This document shows positions 43,567-54,676 of a DNA stretch of 64,000 nucleotides, in pieces. This DNA is from Rosa chinensis (Eukaryota; Streptophyta; Magnoliopsida; Rosales; Rosaceae). A program made the position numbers and the translations under genes. The stretch spans positions 58,298,397 through 58,362,396 of the forward strand of contig NC_037088.1 of the NCBI RefSeq assembly GCF_002994745.2. The letters run 5' to 3'. The notes under the pieces are model-generated. The model ran no database searches. It was not told the origin of the DNA and was given only the letters and a program-made list of their open reading frames with translations. Positions within the stretch are counted from its first letter, which is position 1. Each line of letters opens with the position of its first letter.

Positions 43567-44000
43567 TTTTTTTTTTTTTTTTTTTTGAAAATTTTCCATT
43601 GATAATAAGTATCAATACATACAACCGTATTAGGTCAGGCTAGAGTAACCATATTGTCAAAACAGTTTCATTATAGCGTCAAAGCCACAAGCCGGATAAA
43701 CCAGAAACCACTTTAGTCACACCATGTCAGCACAAAACAGGCTCGAACAGCCTGGATCCTAAACCGATCAATGCTCCTTGATATCCCTGTTTCGCTAGCC
43801 TCCGATCTACTGGAAACCATAAGACCCTGTGCGACTCTTGTAGTCAACGACATGTCGTCTCCTCAATTCAAACAGCCACAACCCGTAAACTGTTGTGCGT
43901 CGACGATAGACACCCCATGGAAATTCGCTATCATGAGTAGGGTTACACTCACACCCTTGGGTTTTATATTTTTGGGCTTCCCTCTTGTTTTTTTTTTTTT
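43567..44000 (-). mobile_element. Retroelement tail segment in module a2
   Basis: Same element and orientation as at 38463-38900. The A-tail on the minus strand is about 20 nt here (T-run at 43567-43586). Confidence 0.45.
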
Positions 44001-44373
44001 TTTAATTTATTTCTTATCAAATTTTTTTTTAAACCCTTAGCACACTCCACTTTTATATATGTCAGTAAGAGTCGAACCCATGACGGGCCTGATGGCATGA
44101 TCTATATAGTGTTGGAATTATAATTTTTTTTTTTTTTAGGGCTTTCCTCTTGAAAATAGCCACATTTGACGCTTTATGATACCTCACATTCAAAAAAAAA
44201 AAAAAAAAGTACTAGTTAATAGTCCAATGTTAACTGTTCAACCACCAAGGGCATGAAATTTAACGAGGATTACGGATTACCAACCCTTTTCAATTGTATT
44301 TATCCTTTTAGGATTGGTAATCCTAGTCGGATACTATTTCCCAGCCTAGTTTAGTTTTCAAACCTACGTGCTC

Positions 44374-44380
44374 TATAAAA
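44374..44380 (+). promoter_or_regulatory. Candidate TATA box of KRR1-like gene B
   Basis: TATAAAA, 121 bp before the start codon. The shorter spacing than in gene A (132 bp) comes mainly from a small deletion in the leader just before the ATG, where the TTGGAAGCAGATC stretch is missing. Confidence 0.55.
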
Positions 44381-44494
44381 CCACCCATCTCCTAGAAAAT
44401 TTGCACACCATCTTTGCCAAACTAATTTGTTACAGATCCAACCCTCCAGTTTCTTACTTTCTATTACTTTGTGCGTAAGGTTTAAACAAGGACG

Positions 44495-45175
44495 ATGGAG
44501 AAGAACCAGAATGGCGTCGTTGGGGAGCATGACATGTCGAAACCTCCGGAGGTCAATACGTTTGACCCTTCATGGAGCGACGAAGGGATTCTTGAACTTG
44601 AAGTCGTCTCTTTATCTAAGAGATACCCTAAACTTCTAGAACCATATTTGCTACAAAGTTTTCCAAAGACGCAACAAGTGTTTAGCATCATTCGATTTAC
44701 GTATATGGTGGATCCCTATAATAGTTGCATCACATTGTCAACAACCAGGAAGGAACCAGCTGTTATTCGCAGAGCCAAGGAGTTTCTTCAACTTGTAGTT
44801 CACCACATGCCTACACAATTAGCATTTAAACTCTTTACTGGATGGCTATCATCTGACATCATCAAGATCTGGCGTCAAGATGGTGGCCTTTGCAAAGACA
44901 TTGGGGTCAGCGGGGAACAATTTCATGAACGGAAGAATCTTTTCCGGGACTCCAGAGACGCACTTGAAAGGTTGACGTCCTGCAAAATTATCATACAGTC
45001 TCTGACTATCGTGGTTATCGGTAAATCCGAAGGAATAAAGATAGTCAGGGATATGGTGAAAGACTGCTTTGTTTCCAATGAGTCTCCTGCACCAAAGATC
45101 AGGAGAGCCGAGAGGGAACTGGCGAGGAAGGATATTGAGGCTGTGCGCCGCCGACTTCACGAGAAGCAGCATTAG
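44495..45175 (+). CDS. KRR1-like protein, copy B (single exon, 226 aa)
   Basis: Differs from copy A by about four residues that I can see (Q34E, L37V, H47L, M170L), so it is almost certainly the unit-2 partner of copy A. All landmarks are kept: FDPSW, STTRK, DIIKI followed by W126, and the short-looped KH-like region. The frame is intact with no stop or indel. Preservation of the frame in this and two other copies argues against neutral decay, but the duplication may simply be too young to tell. Confidence 0.8.
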   Translation: MEKNQNGVVGEHDMSKPPEVNTFDPSWSDEGILELEVVSLSKRYPKLLEPYLLQSFPKTQQVFSIIRFTYMVDPYNSCITLSTTRKEPAVIRRAKEFLQLVVHHMPTQLAFKLFTGWLSSDIIKIWRQDGGLCKDIGVSGEQFHERKNLFRDSRDALERLTSCKIIIQSLTIVVIGKSEGIKIVRDMVKDCFVSNESPAPKIRRAERELARKDIEAVRRRLHEKQH

Positions 45176-47321
45176 AGTTGTACCCATTTGCTGCTGTTGT
45201 CGTTCATGTATCAGAAACAGAGGGTGTTAATGGTGAACATTGATACGAGGTTGGATCTGGAAAATGGAGTGGATGTGGGATAAGGGTTTGAGAGAAGAAT
45301 AGAGGTGGTGTGTGGGTGACGATGACATAGAGAATCGTGGGACACCTAGGATAAACAAGATCTATGGCTCTAATTCTGCTGCGCTTCGCTACCATGTTCC
45401 AATCTCTCAGACTCTCACCAACTATTGTTTACGAACTTCTACTTTATAATTTAACGCATGTTACTGTATATTTTAATAAATTTATGGTCCTGTTTTTTTT
45501 TTTGGCCGTTGACTCACAAGAATTATAAAAAAAAAAAAAAACCATAGCGAGAATACGATTTTGTGAGGACAATTCTTAGGTTCACATTTTAAGTGAATGA
45601 GCATATTCACATTCTCTTGCAATTAACGGATAATAACTTTATAATTTTCTAATCTAACTATTCATGTTGTATAACGTAATACAAATATTAGCTCGGTAAA
45701 AAATCAATCAAATTGAAGACCTTTTTAATTATCGATTCCTATGGAATACATTGACGGTTCATCATAATAGTAGTAAGTGTTGTTAGAACCATCCATTTAT
45801 TTGACTCAATTAGATAATTAAACGATTTTTGATTCGATTGATTTTTTACAAAGATTATCTTTAAAGGCTAATTTAAGATATGGACCGTTAGATTAAAAAT
45901 TTATTAAGTAAAAGTATGTTAATCGACAATGTGGATGAATATGCTCGTTCACCCTAGAGATGAACCTAAGAATTGTTCTGTGATATGCTCAATTGTCAAT
46001 TTACAAAGAGTGATACTATCATAACCCCAATAGCGACAAAGAGAAATAGGGTAAAATAGTTTTAAAAAAAAAAAAATCGAACAAATGAAGAAATTAGAAA
46101 AAAATATTTTAGGTAAAAAGATAGAGACTTATTAGAACAATCCTATTTAAGTATGACTTACCAAGAACAAAAAGGTGGTAGAATTAGACTTTTGAAATAT
46201 TTACATTATATCTTCAACTTTACACTTCAAAATTCCAACAAAAAAGAAATTGTACACTTGAAAATCGTTTGTACTCGCGGACTACTTCTTATTTGTCCTT
46301 GTATTCTCTCTAATTCGATTAACCATAGCCAATTCTGATATAATCCATCAATTTCTGCATGAACTGTAGACATAGTTAGACAACTCAAACTAGTTTTCGA
46401 CTTTGAGTCACGCAGAAAACACACCCTTAATATGGACAAGGCTCAAATTAGTTTTGAGTTTACTCCCCATGTTATCAATTCATTCAGAAATTGATCAATA
46501 GTTGATTGATGGCTATGATTAATTAAACCGGAGAGTATAAGAGAATATTTGGTAAGACTAGAAGCTGATCATAAATATCAATGATTTTAGGTGTAAAATT
46601 AAGTGTGGTGAAGTGAATTTAGATTTTTTATTTATTTAAAGAAAACATGCTATGACATCGAAAAAGAAAGAGTTTATTTCCTGAAGGATAATCCTAAAGT
46701 CATGATTTTGGACAAAATGGTAATTTTCGTCAAACATATGAAGTGGATACATCCTCTCAACATATATGGTATCTAGATAAATATGTCCTAGCCACACGAG
46801 AAAATCAATGACACGCTACGTACACGAGTTTAAATTTGAGAATTTCGAGCTCTGTTTTATGGCTTGAGATCGTGGTCAAAGTTATGGCACGTTTACTTAT
46901 TTGAGATATAAAAAATCATTAATCGGAGACAACTGAAATGAGAGAATGAAAGAATTATTAGGGGAATATTTCATTTTCATTAAGATGTTTACTTACCATA
47001 TGAAATCGTAATAATTAAAAATACAACTGATTATAATTGATGTTGTTTATTAATGTTCATGAATCGGAATTAAAACTAGTTCGATTACTAAAATATCCCT
47101 ACAAAAATAAATGTTCATGAGATATATATAGTTCAATTTGTAAACAACGGGATGCAAGGTTCTCATATTCCAAGTGATCAATTTGAGGCCTTAGGGTTGT
47201 AGGAGTCATGAACTCACTATCTCTATCTCATGAAGAGATGTATTCCAAGTGTTCAATTTGAAGCCTTAGGGTTGTAGGAGTCATGAACTCATGATCTCTA
47301 TCTCATGAAGAAATGTCTTCT
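45176..47321. other. Type-b module between KRR1-like B and truncated copy 2
   Basis: Counterpart of 36330-38462, with small indels. No SINE and no supported gene. Confidence 0.6.
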
Positions 47322-47770
47322 TTTTTATTTTATTTTTCTTTTTAGAGGGGTATGAAAATATTCCATTGATAATAAGTATCAATACATACAACCATATTAG
47401 ATCAGCTTAGAGTAACCATATTGCCAAAACAGTTTCATTATAGCGTTAAAGCCACAAGCCGGACAGACCAGAAACCACTTTATTCACACCATGTCATCAC
47501 AAAACAGGCTCGAACAGCCTGGATCCGAAACCGATCGACGCTCCCTGACGTCCCTGTTTCGCTAGTCACCAATCTGCTGGAAACCACAAAACCTTGTGTG
47601 CCTCCTGCAATCTACGATAGGTTGTCTCCTCAATTCAAACCACCACAACCCGTAAACTGCTATGCGTCGACGATAGACACCCTGTGGAAATTCGCTATCA
47701 TGAGTAGGGTTTCACTCACACCCTTGGATTTTAGGTTGTTCTTGGGCTTTCCTCTAGTTTTTTTTTTTTT
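47322..47770 (-). mobile_element. Retroelement tail segment in module b2
   Basis: Same element as at 38463-38900. It shares with that copy features not seen in the type-a modules (for example the plus-strand ATTTTAGGTTGTTCTTGGGC end). Confidence 0.45.
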
Positions 47771-48242
47771 TTTTAAATTAATTTATTATTTTTCTTAATC
47801 CCTTTGCACACCCCAGCCTTACATATGTCAGTAAGACTCGAACTTATGACCTACACAATGTTGAAATTATAATTTATTTATTTTTTTGGGAGCTTTCCTC
47901 TTGAAAATAGCCACATTTTGATGCTTTATAATACCTCACATTTCCTTTAAAAAAAAAAAAAAAACAAATGGGGTTTAACGGTTCAATCACCAAATTTTCA
48001 TACCCAATTTAATGAGGATTACGGATACCAACCCTTTTCAATTGTATTTATCCTAGTCGGATACTGTTTCCCAGTCTAGTTTAGTTTCAAACCTACGTGC
48101 TCTAGAAAATATTAAAATCACCCATCTCCTAGAAAATTTGCACACCATCTTTGCCAGACTAATTTGTTACAGAGCCAGCCCTCCAGTTTCTAACTTTCTA
48201 TTACTTTGTGCGCAAGGTTTTGGAAGCAGATCAACAAGGACG

Positions 48243-48458
48243 ATGGAGAAGAACCAGATTGGCATCGTTGGGGAGCATGACATATCGAAACCTCCGGAGG
48301 TCAATACGTTTGACCCTTCAGGGAGCGACGAAGGGATTCTTCAACTTGAAGTCGTCTCTTTACCTAAGAGATACCCTAAACACCTAGAACCATATGGGCC
48401 ATCAAGCAAGGCACACTCAGAAACACAAATTAAAACCCAATGTGATCAAAGCAATTGA
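48243..48458 (+). pseudogene. Truncated KRR1-like copy 2
   Basis: Matches the intact genes from MEKNQIG to HLEPY, then breaks at about 48394 into unrelated sequence, leaving a 71-aa frame. It shares FDPSG with truncated copy 1 and also has S41P. The TATA box is lost (CTAGAAAATATTAAAA near 48102). Confidence 0.85.
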
Positions 48459-49285
48459 TCAAAGTCCCATAACACCAAAATCAATCCAACCAAAGCAATT
48501 GAAGCAAAAACATGACACACCCACTATTGAAAACCCAATGCAGAACGTCAATTAGCTAATCACCTCAGTAATCTTCAATCAATAAACAGACCCAAGTTGA
48601 ATACAATGCAAATGAGATTGAAAAAAACAGACCCACAACACTTGAAAAAACAATAAACAAAATAAAACAGTGAGGAACTAGAGAGAGAGAGACTAGTAAT
48701 GAAGGAAGAGCAACAACTACAAGTTGGGAAAGAAAAACCCAAATCACGAATGAAGCCAGAAGCGGATTAATCAAAGCAACCTTAATAAATAAAACCCAGA
48801 AGTGGATTAATCAAAGCAACCTTAATATATAAATGAAACCCAGAAGCGGATTAATCAAATTATCAAAGCAATAAAGACAAAATATCTCAGCTCAGATTTC
48901 TTTCGCAGAAGATGAACATGAACTGAATAACTGATGAAGGTACCTTGTTTCAGAACCTGTTTCCAAATTCCAATCCCAGCTCAGATCTCTCTCGCTCTAA
49001 AATTGTGGATGAAGAAGAGAGAGACGAAGGGCGGAGCCTAGTCGGCTACGAGAAAGCCATTGTTGGATAACTTGGATTGCTGAAAGAGTTTTAATTTTGA
49101 GAAATGATATAACGGGTTCCAACGGCCGTATCGGGTTTAGCACGGCCCGACCGGTTAATTTATGGGTTTTTGGCGTGCCGGCTTTTTTCAGCATTGATTA
49201 AAAATTGGGCGGGTTCGTGCGGGCTTTAAGCGTGCGGGTTTCGTGCGGATTTGCGGGTAACGGGTTCAAATGCCAGACCTACCTA
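48395..49285. other. Insertion/deletion junction with hAT-like end
   Basis: Unique sequence that replaces the second half of the KRR1-like gene. Its right end (about 49100-49280) has GCGGGTT, GTGCGGG and CGGGTTCAAATGCCAGACCT motifs of the hAT-type ends that name TGCCAGACCT as terminus. No matching left terminus is found, so part of the element was deleted or the junction is a rearrangement. The module resumes at CCTAGGATAAACAAG. Confidence 0.4.
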
Positions 49286-49732
49286 GGATAAACAAGATCT
49301 ATAGCTCTAATCGCTCAACAACAATTGTTTATCGTATACTTTAATAAATTTACGGTCGTTTGACTCATCAGAATTATAAGTAAAAAAAAAAAAAAAAAAC
49401 GAAAACCATAGTTAGATTATGATTTTGTGATATGCTCGATTATCAATTTCTGCATGAATTGTAGACACAACTCAAACTACTTTTCGACTTTCAGTCACGC
49501 ATAAAACACTCTTGAAATGGGCAAGGCTCAAAATTAGTTTTGAGTTTACTCCTCGTGTTATCAATTCACACATAAATTGATGGCTATGATTAATTAAACC
49601 GGAGAGTATAAGAGAATATTTTATAAGACTAGAACTCTAGAAGCTCATGAATATCAATGATTTTAAGTGTAAAATTAAGTTTGGTAAAGTGAATTTTGAT
49701 TTTCTTTTTTATTAAATAAACGACAACGAAAA

Positions 49733-49859
49733 GCCCAGTACCATTTAGTCTAGTGGTATAGTCTCTCATTTATAAGTGGGAGGTTATGAGTTCGACCCAC
49801 GAAACACTAGTTGTAGTATTTGAGTTATTTATCTGATAAAAAAGAAAAAGAAAAAAAAA
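49733..49859 (+). mobile_element. tRNA-derived SINE, best-preserved copy
   Basis: 127 bp with box A TAGTCTAGTGG (49746-49756) and box B GTTCGACCC (49790-49798), then an A-rich 3' end. Flanked by the perfect 11-bp duplication GACAACGAAAA at 49722-49732 and 49860-49870. The tRNA-like head (TAGTGGTATAGTCTCTC..GTGGGAGGTTATGAG) is not a functional tRNA gene: there is no acceptor-stem pairing. Confidence 0.88.
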
Positions 49860-50460
49860 GACAACGAAAAAAGATGGAGTTCATTTCCTAAGGAATAATC
49901 TTAAAGTCATCATTTCGGACAAAATGGAAATTATGGTCAAACATATGAAGTGGATATCCTCTCAACATGATACCTAGATAAATTTGTTCTAGTCATACAA
50001 GAAAATCAATGACATGTGCTACATGAGTTTAAATTTGAGAATTTCAAGCTTTGTTTTATGGCTTGAGAGTGGAAAAGTGATGACCACTGTGGCTAAACTT
50101 GTGGTACGTTTACTTATCTGGAATCAAAAAAATTATTAACTGGAAACAACTAGAATGGGAGAATGAAGGAATCATTAGGGGAATATTTCATTCCCGTTAA
50201 GATGTTTACTTACCATATGAAATCGTAATAAGAATACAATTGATTACAATTGTTGTTGTTTACTAATGTTCATGAATCAAAATCAAAACTAGTTCGATTA
50301 ATAAAATACCCCTACAGAAATAAATGTTCATGAGAGAGATATATATAGTTCAATTTGTAAACAACGGGATGCAAGGTTCTCATATTCCAAGTGTTCAATT
50401 TGAAGCCTTAGGGTTGTAGGAGTCATGAACTCATGATCTCTACCTCAAGAAGAGATGTAT

Positions 50461-50910
50461 TCTTCTTCTTCTTCTTTTTTCTTTTTTTTAAGAGGGGGAT
50501 GAAAATATTCCATGATAATAAGTATCAATACATACAACCGTATTAGGTCAGCTTAGAGTAACCATATTGCCAAAACAGTTTCATTATAGCCTCAAAGCCA
50601 CAAGCCAGACAGACTAGAAACCACTTTAGTCACACCATGTCAGCACAAAACAGGCTCGAACAGCCTGGATCAAAAACCGATCAACGCTCCCTGACGTCCC
50701 TGTTTCGCTAGTCGCCAATCTGCAGGAAACCACAAAACCTTGTGTGCCTCTTGCAGTCTACGACTGGTCGTCTCCTCAATTCAAACTGCCACAACCCTTA
50801 ATTTGCTATGCGGCGACGATAGACACCCCGTGGAAATTCGCTATCATGAGTAGGGTTTTACTCACACCCTTGGATTTTAGGTTCTTGGTCTTTCCTCTAG
50901 TTTTTTTTTT
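50461..50910 (-). mobile_element. Retroelement tail segment in module a3
   Basis: Same element as at 38463-38900, with several private changes. It is the most diverged of the five copies. Confidence 0.45.
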
Positions 50911-51009
50911 TAAATTATTTATTATTATTATTTTTCTTAAACCCTTAGCACAGCCCACCCTTGCACATGTTAGGGAGCTGAGTTGAACTTATGACCTATA
51001 CAATGTTGA

Positions 51010-51014
<5 letters not shown>

Positions 51015-51059
<45 letters not shown>
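51015..51059. repeat. (TA)n microsatellite
   Basis: About 45 bp of TA repeat at a position where the other modules have AATTATAATTT; expanded only in unit 3. Confidence 0.9.
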
Positions 51060-51062
<3 letters not shown>

Positions 51063-51315
51063 GGAGCTTTCCTCTTGAAAATAGCCACATTTGATGCTTA
51101 TGTGAGGTATTATATTCCTTTAAAAAAAAAAAAAAAATAAGAACAGTAGGTAATAGTCCAATGGCGTTTAACGGTTCAATCACCAAATTTTCATGCCCAA
51201 TTTAATGAGGATTACGGATTACCAACCCTTTTCAATTGTATTTATCCTTTTAGGATTAGTAATCCTAGTCGGATACTGTTTCCCAGTCTAGTTTAGTTTT
51301 CAAACCTACATGCTC

Positions 51316-51322
51316 TATAAAA
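51316..51322 (+). promoter_or_regulatory. Candidate TATA box of KRR1-like gene C
   Basis: TATAAAA, 138 bp before the start codon, in the same context (TGCTCTATAAAA) as genes A and B. Confidence 0.55.
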
Positions 51323-51453
51323 TTAAAATCACCCATCTCCTAGAAAATTTGCACACCATCTTTGCCAAACTAATTTGTTACAGAGCCAGCCCTCCAGTTT
51401 CTAACTTTCTATTACTTTGTGCGTAAGGTTTTGGAAGCAGATCAACAAGGACG

Positions 51454-52134
51454 ATGGAGAAGAACCAGAATGGCCTCGTTGGGGAGCATGACATGTCGAA
51501 ACCTCCGGAGGTCAATACGTTTGACCCTTCATGGAGCGACGAAGGGATTCTTCAACTTGAAGTCGTCTCTTTATCTAAGAGATACCCTAAACACCTAGAA
51601 CCATATTTGCTACAAAGTTTTCCGGAGGCGCAACAAGTGTTTAGCATCATTCGATTTACGTATATGGTGGATCCCTATAATAGTTGCATCACATTGTCAA
51701 CAACCAGGAAGGAACCAGCTGTTATTCGCAGAGCCAAGGAGTTTCTTCAACTTGTAGTTCACCACATGCCTGCACATTTAGCATTTACACTCTTTACTGG
51801 ATGGCGATCATCTGACATCATCAAGATCGGGCGTCAAGATGGTGGCCTTTGCAAAGACATAGGCGTCAGCAGGGAACAATTTCATGAACGGAAGAATCTT
51901 TTCCGGGACTCCAAAGACACACTTGAAAGGTTGACGTCCTGCAATATTATCATACAGTCTAAGACTATCGTGGTTATCGGTAATTCCGAAGGAATAAAGA
52001 TAGTCAGGGATATGGTGAAAGACTGCTTTGTTTCCAATGAGTCTCCTGCACCAAAGATCAGGAGAGCCGAGAGGGAACTGGCGAGGAAGGATATCGAGGC
52101 TGTGCGCCGCCGACTCCATGAGAAGCAGCATTAG
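51454..52134 (+). CDS. KRR1-like protein, copy C (single exon, 226 aa)
   Basis: The most diverged of the three intact copies, with about 15 differences from copy A (roughly 93% identity). It keeps DIIKIG, as in KRR1 itself, where A and B have DIIKIW, so at that site it preserves the older state. Other changes cluster in the KH-like half (G140R, R154K, A156T, K164N, M170K, K177N). It has the same short loop in place of GPNSSTLK and the same basic, coiled-coil-like C-terminus (RRAERELARKDIEAVRRRLHEKQH region). Its 3' flank is unlike the others and contains two TTTGGTTTTAGT repeats, perhaps the original downstream sequence. Confidence 0.8.
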   Translation: MEKNQNGLVGEHDMSKPPEVNTFDPSWSDEGILQLEVVSLSKRYPKHLEPYLLQSFPEAQQVFSIIRFTYMVDPYNSCITLSTTRKEPAVIRRAKEFLQLVVHHMPAHLAFTLFTGWRSSDIIKIGRQDGGLCKDIGVSREQFHERKNLFRDSKDTLERLTSCNIIIQSKTIVVIGNSEGIKIVRDMVKDCFVSNESPAPKIRRAERELARKDIEAVRRRLHEKQH

Positions 52135-54676
52135 AGTTTTTTCAATTTGGTTTTAGTGACTTCTGATTTCTTTTCAAATTTGGTTTTAGTCAATCTTGAA
52201 TCTGGTATTGTCTCGTAATTAATGTGGTCATTTGGCCAATTTGGAAGTTCTATTGGAATGCTTTATGCAAAGAGTGTTTACTCTCTACTAGAGTTGTATC
52301 TACTAAAACAGGTACAAATGTAAACTGAGAAGACGTATACAGTTGCTGTGAATGTACAAAAAAATTTTATGAACGAAAAAAAGAATTCCAATCAACGCAG
52401 TTTCCACATATTAAGCTAAAAAAACCCAACTTTAAGGAACTTGATATGTAGACCTGATAATTAGAATTTAGATACAGAAAACCTTTAACCGCTGCGGTCC
52501 TAATTTTATTATGGTTATACGCTCGCGTAAAACCTCTTGAATTATTTTCATTAAAACCGGATGATAGCAAAACAATGCGGGAAACTCCAACCCTGACTTT
52601 GAATTAATTATAATTTTTTAATGAAACTGATACTTCCACATAAAGATAAAATGCGGGCCTTGTTACACAAGGGTTGCTAGAACATATGATGATTCATTTT
52701 TCCTGGTGCAGCAGTCACCTAAAAGCCTTTCAAGTCAAAAAATTGTTACAGGATCCAATGTTGAAGGATATACTGTAGTCAGCTGCAGATCAAAATTATG
52801 AAGTAGAAAATAAAATATCATTCTTCACATTTTCATTCATGAAATAAATATAATGTGCATCTTTTCAAGTTTTGAACACAAATCCTTGTACACTATACAG
52901 TTCTTGTATGCACTAATATTAGTGCTTTTAACAATATATACAGTGTCACAACAATCACTTTTCAACCGTTTGTGACATCTGAGAACAAAGTGAAAAGTGA
53001 AAGTGAAAGATTATGAACAAAGTTATTTATTTCCATCATCTGAGAACTGCGCAAACTGAATTCATGCCAATTTGAAATAATAGTAACAGCTTCATATATA
53101 TGTTCTTAATGTCAAACATTACACCTAACAGCAGAAGTCAAAGATCTAGACCTCCAAAATTTCAAGATAATAACTGCCACTTCAGCTTTCTGTATTTTTT
53201 CAACATCAGTTTCCAAAGTGGGGGAACTACTACTAGTTTCAACAACTATGACCTGGGCAAAGAAATTATTGGTTCTCTCTTAAATGTAACATAGGTATAT
53301 ATCAACATATATCCAAGGTTTGGAACATAGGTTAGTAGTTGTATCTATATTATGTCTTATCTATAAACTGGAAATATATTCAGAACTTTGCTACAATACT
53401 TTCAATTATCTCTTCACAACTTGGTTAAAGAAAGAACTGTACTTGCAGAGAAAGGAGAGTACAGCAATAAAAGTTCATATCCAAATTCTGAACTTGCAAC
53501 TAAAATGCTTGCAACTATTAAATTAGAACAATGATCCAACGTACTTGTTTCTGATGAACAACAATAATTGGTCCCAAAACATTTAAAGAAAAGGAAGAAA
53601 CAGCATGTAATTAATGCTGAAGAACTTGCTCTACCCAAGTAATTCAATGAATGCCGTGTTGCCCTAACCAATATCACCACGATTGCAGCTAAAGCCCCTC
53701 TCCATGTTTTACCTCATATAATCATAAGGTTCAAAATGCCTAATCTAGGCCACATGATCTGCCTCCTGCTTCAATCTAGACCAATTTAATAAGCTATTAC
53801 CATTTAGATTTTTGTTTCCTAGCTATATGTCAATATGCAAAGGAAATTCTCTAGAATTATAGAACAATGACGTAGATTTGGGGCTACCACAGTGGTAAGT
53901 GGAGTCCAATTCCATATAATGGAATTTGAAAAGTGATTCTTAAACAGTTTTTAAAGACCAAGTTGCAATTATGTATACTTGGTCAAAGAAGCACCCCTCA
54001 AATCATAAAAGCCAGGAACCCTAAAGCCTGGCAAGCATCAAACAGACAAAGCCAACTTGCTCCTAGGGCTACCCAGTTCTGGAAAATTCTATACAGATGA
54101 ACCATACAATAATGCTGTGATTGCTGTCAGAGTACGCACTTATTCTGGAATTCAACTTTCAAAAAACTCTGGTTGAAATGACATCCAATTTAATTTACGT
54201 TGCAAGATCAAATAACCCCACCATTCTCTCTCCTCAATTCTCTCTCCAACACTATGCTTTCTAGGTAAGCATCATTTGCTACTTAAACTATACAATGCAA
54301 GGAGACATATTAATGAAGAAGTTCATCCACACAAAAACTTGCAATGAAATGTTAAGAGCTCTAACCCCCGTTTCTTGATTAATACCTTCTTCTTTGCCTA
54401 CACTACACCATCGTGATTGTCTTCTTCCACAAGAAATGAATCGAAACAACAAGGAACAAAGACATCCACTAGATTTTAAAACATCATAACTAGCTAATCC
54501 GAAACCTAAAAACAAGCTAAATATTAAGAGTTGCTTCACAAGCAAAAGATATAATGAACAAAATAGCTAGTCTAACCTTGCTTGCTGTGCCTACAGAAAG
54601 AAGCTGCCGAGACATTTTGCACAAAACCAAAAAGAGTCGGTGAAGATCAAACCAAGCATCTACCCTTGTTCCTTCC
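52135..54676. other. Intergenic DNA, no gene seen
   Basis: Mostly unique AT-rich sequence between the KRR1-like array and the AHL gene. The small open frames (52367-52570, 53100-53294, 53320-53526, 54288-54545) have no domains. The part next to 54676 is the likely 3' UTR of the AHL gene. Confidence 0.55.

Larger units (their letters stand above)
41516..48394. repeat. Segmental duplication, unit 2
   Basis: Collinear with unit 1 (28721 to about 39544): ubiquitin-like exon 5, module a, intact KRR1-like gene, module b, truncated KRR1-like gene. Unit 2 is 6.88 kb. Unit 1 is 10.82 kb, or about 6.87 kb once the solo LTR with its duplicated site (2.77 kb) and the 1.18-kb insertion after the exon are removed. 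The match in length and order supports one duplication of the whole unit. Confidence 0.9.
49286..52134. repeat. Segmental duplication, unit 3 (partial)
   Basis: A third type-a module with the SINE, the retroelement tail and an intact KRR1-like gene. It lacks the ubiquitin-like part and any type-b module. Confidence 0.85.
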
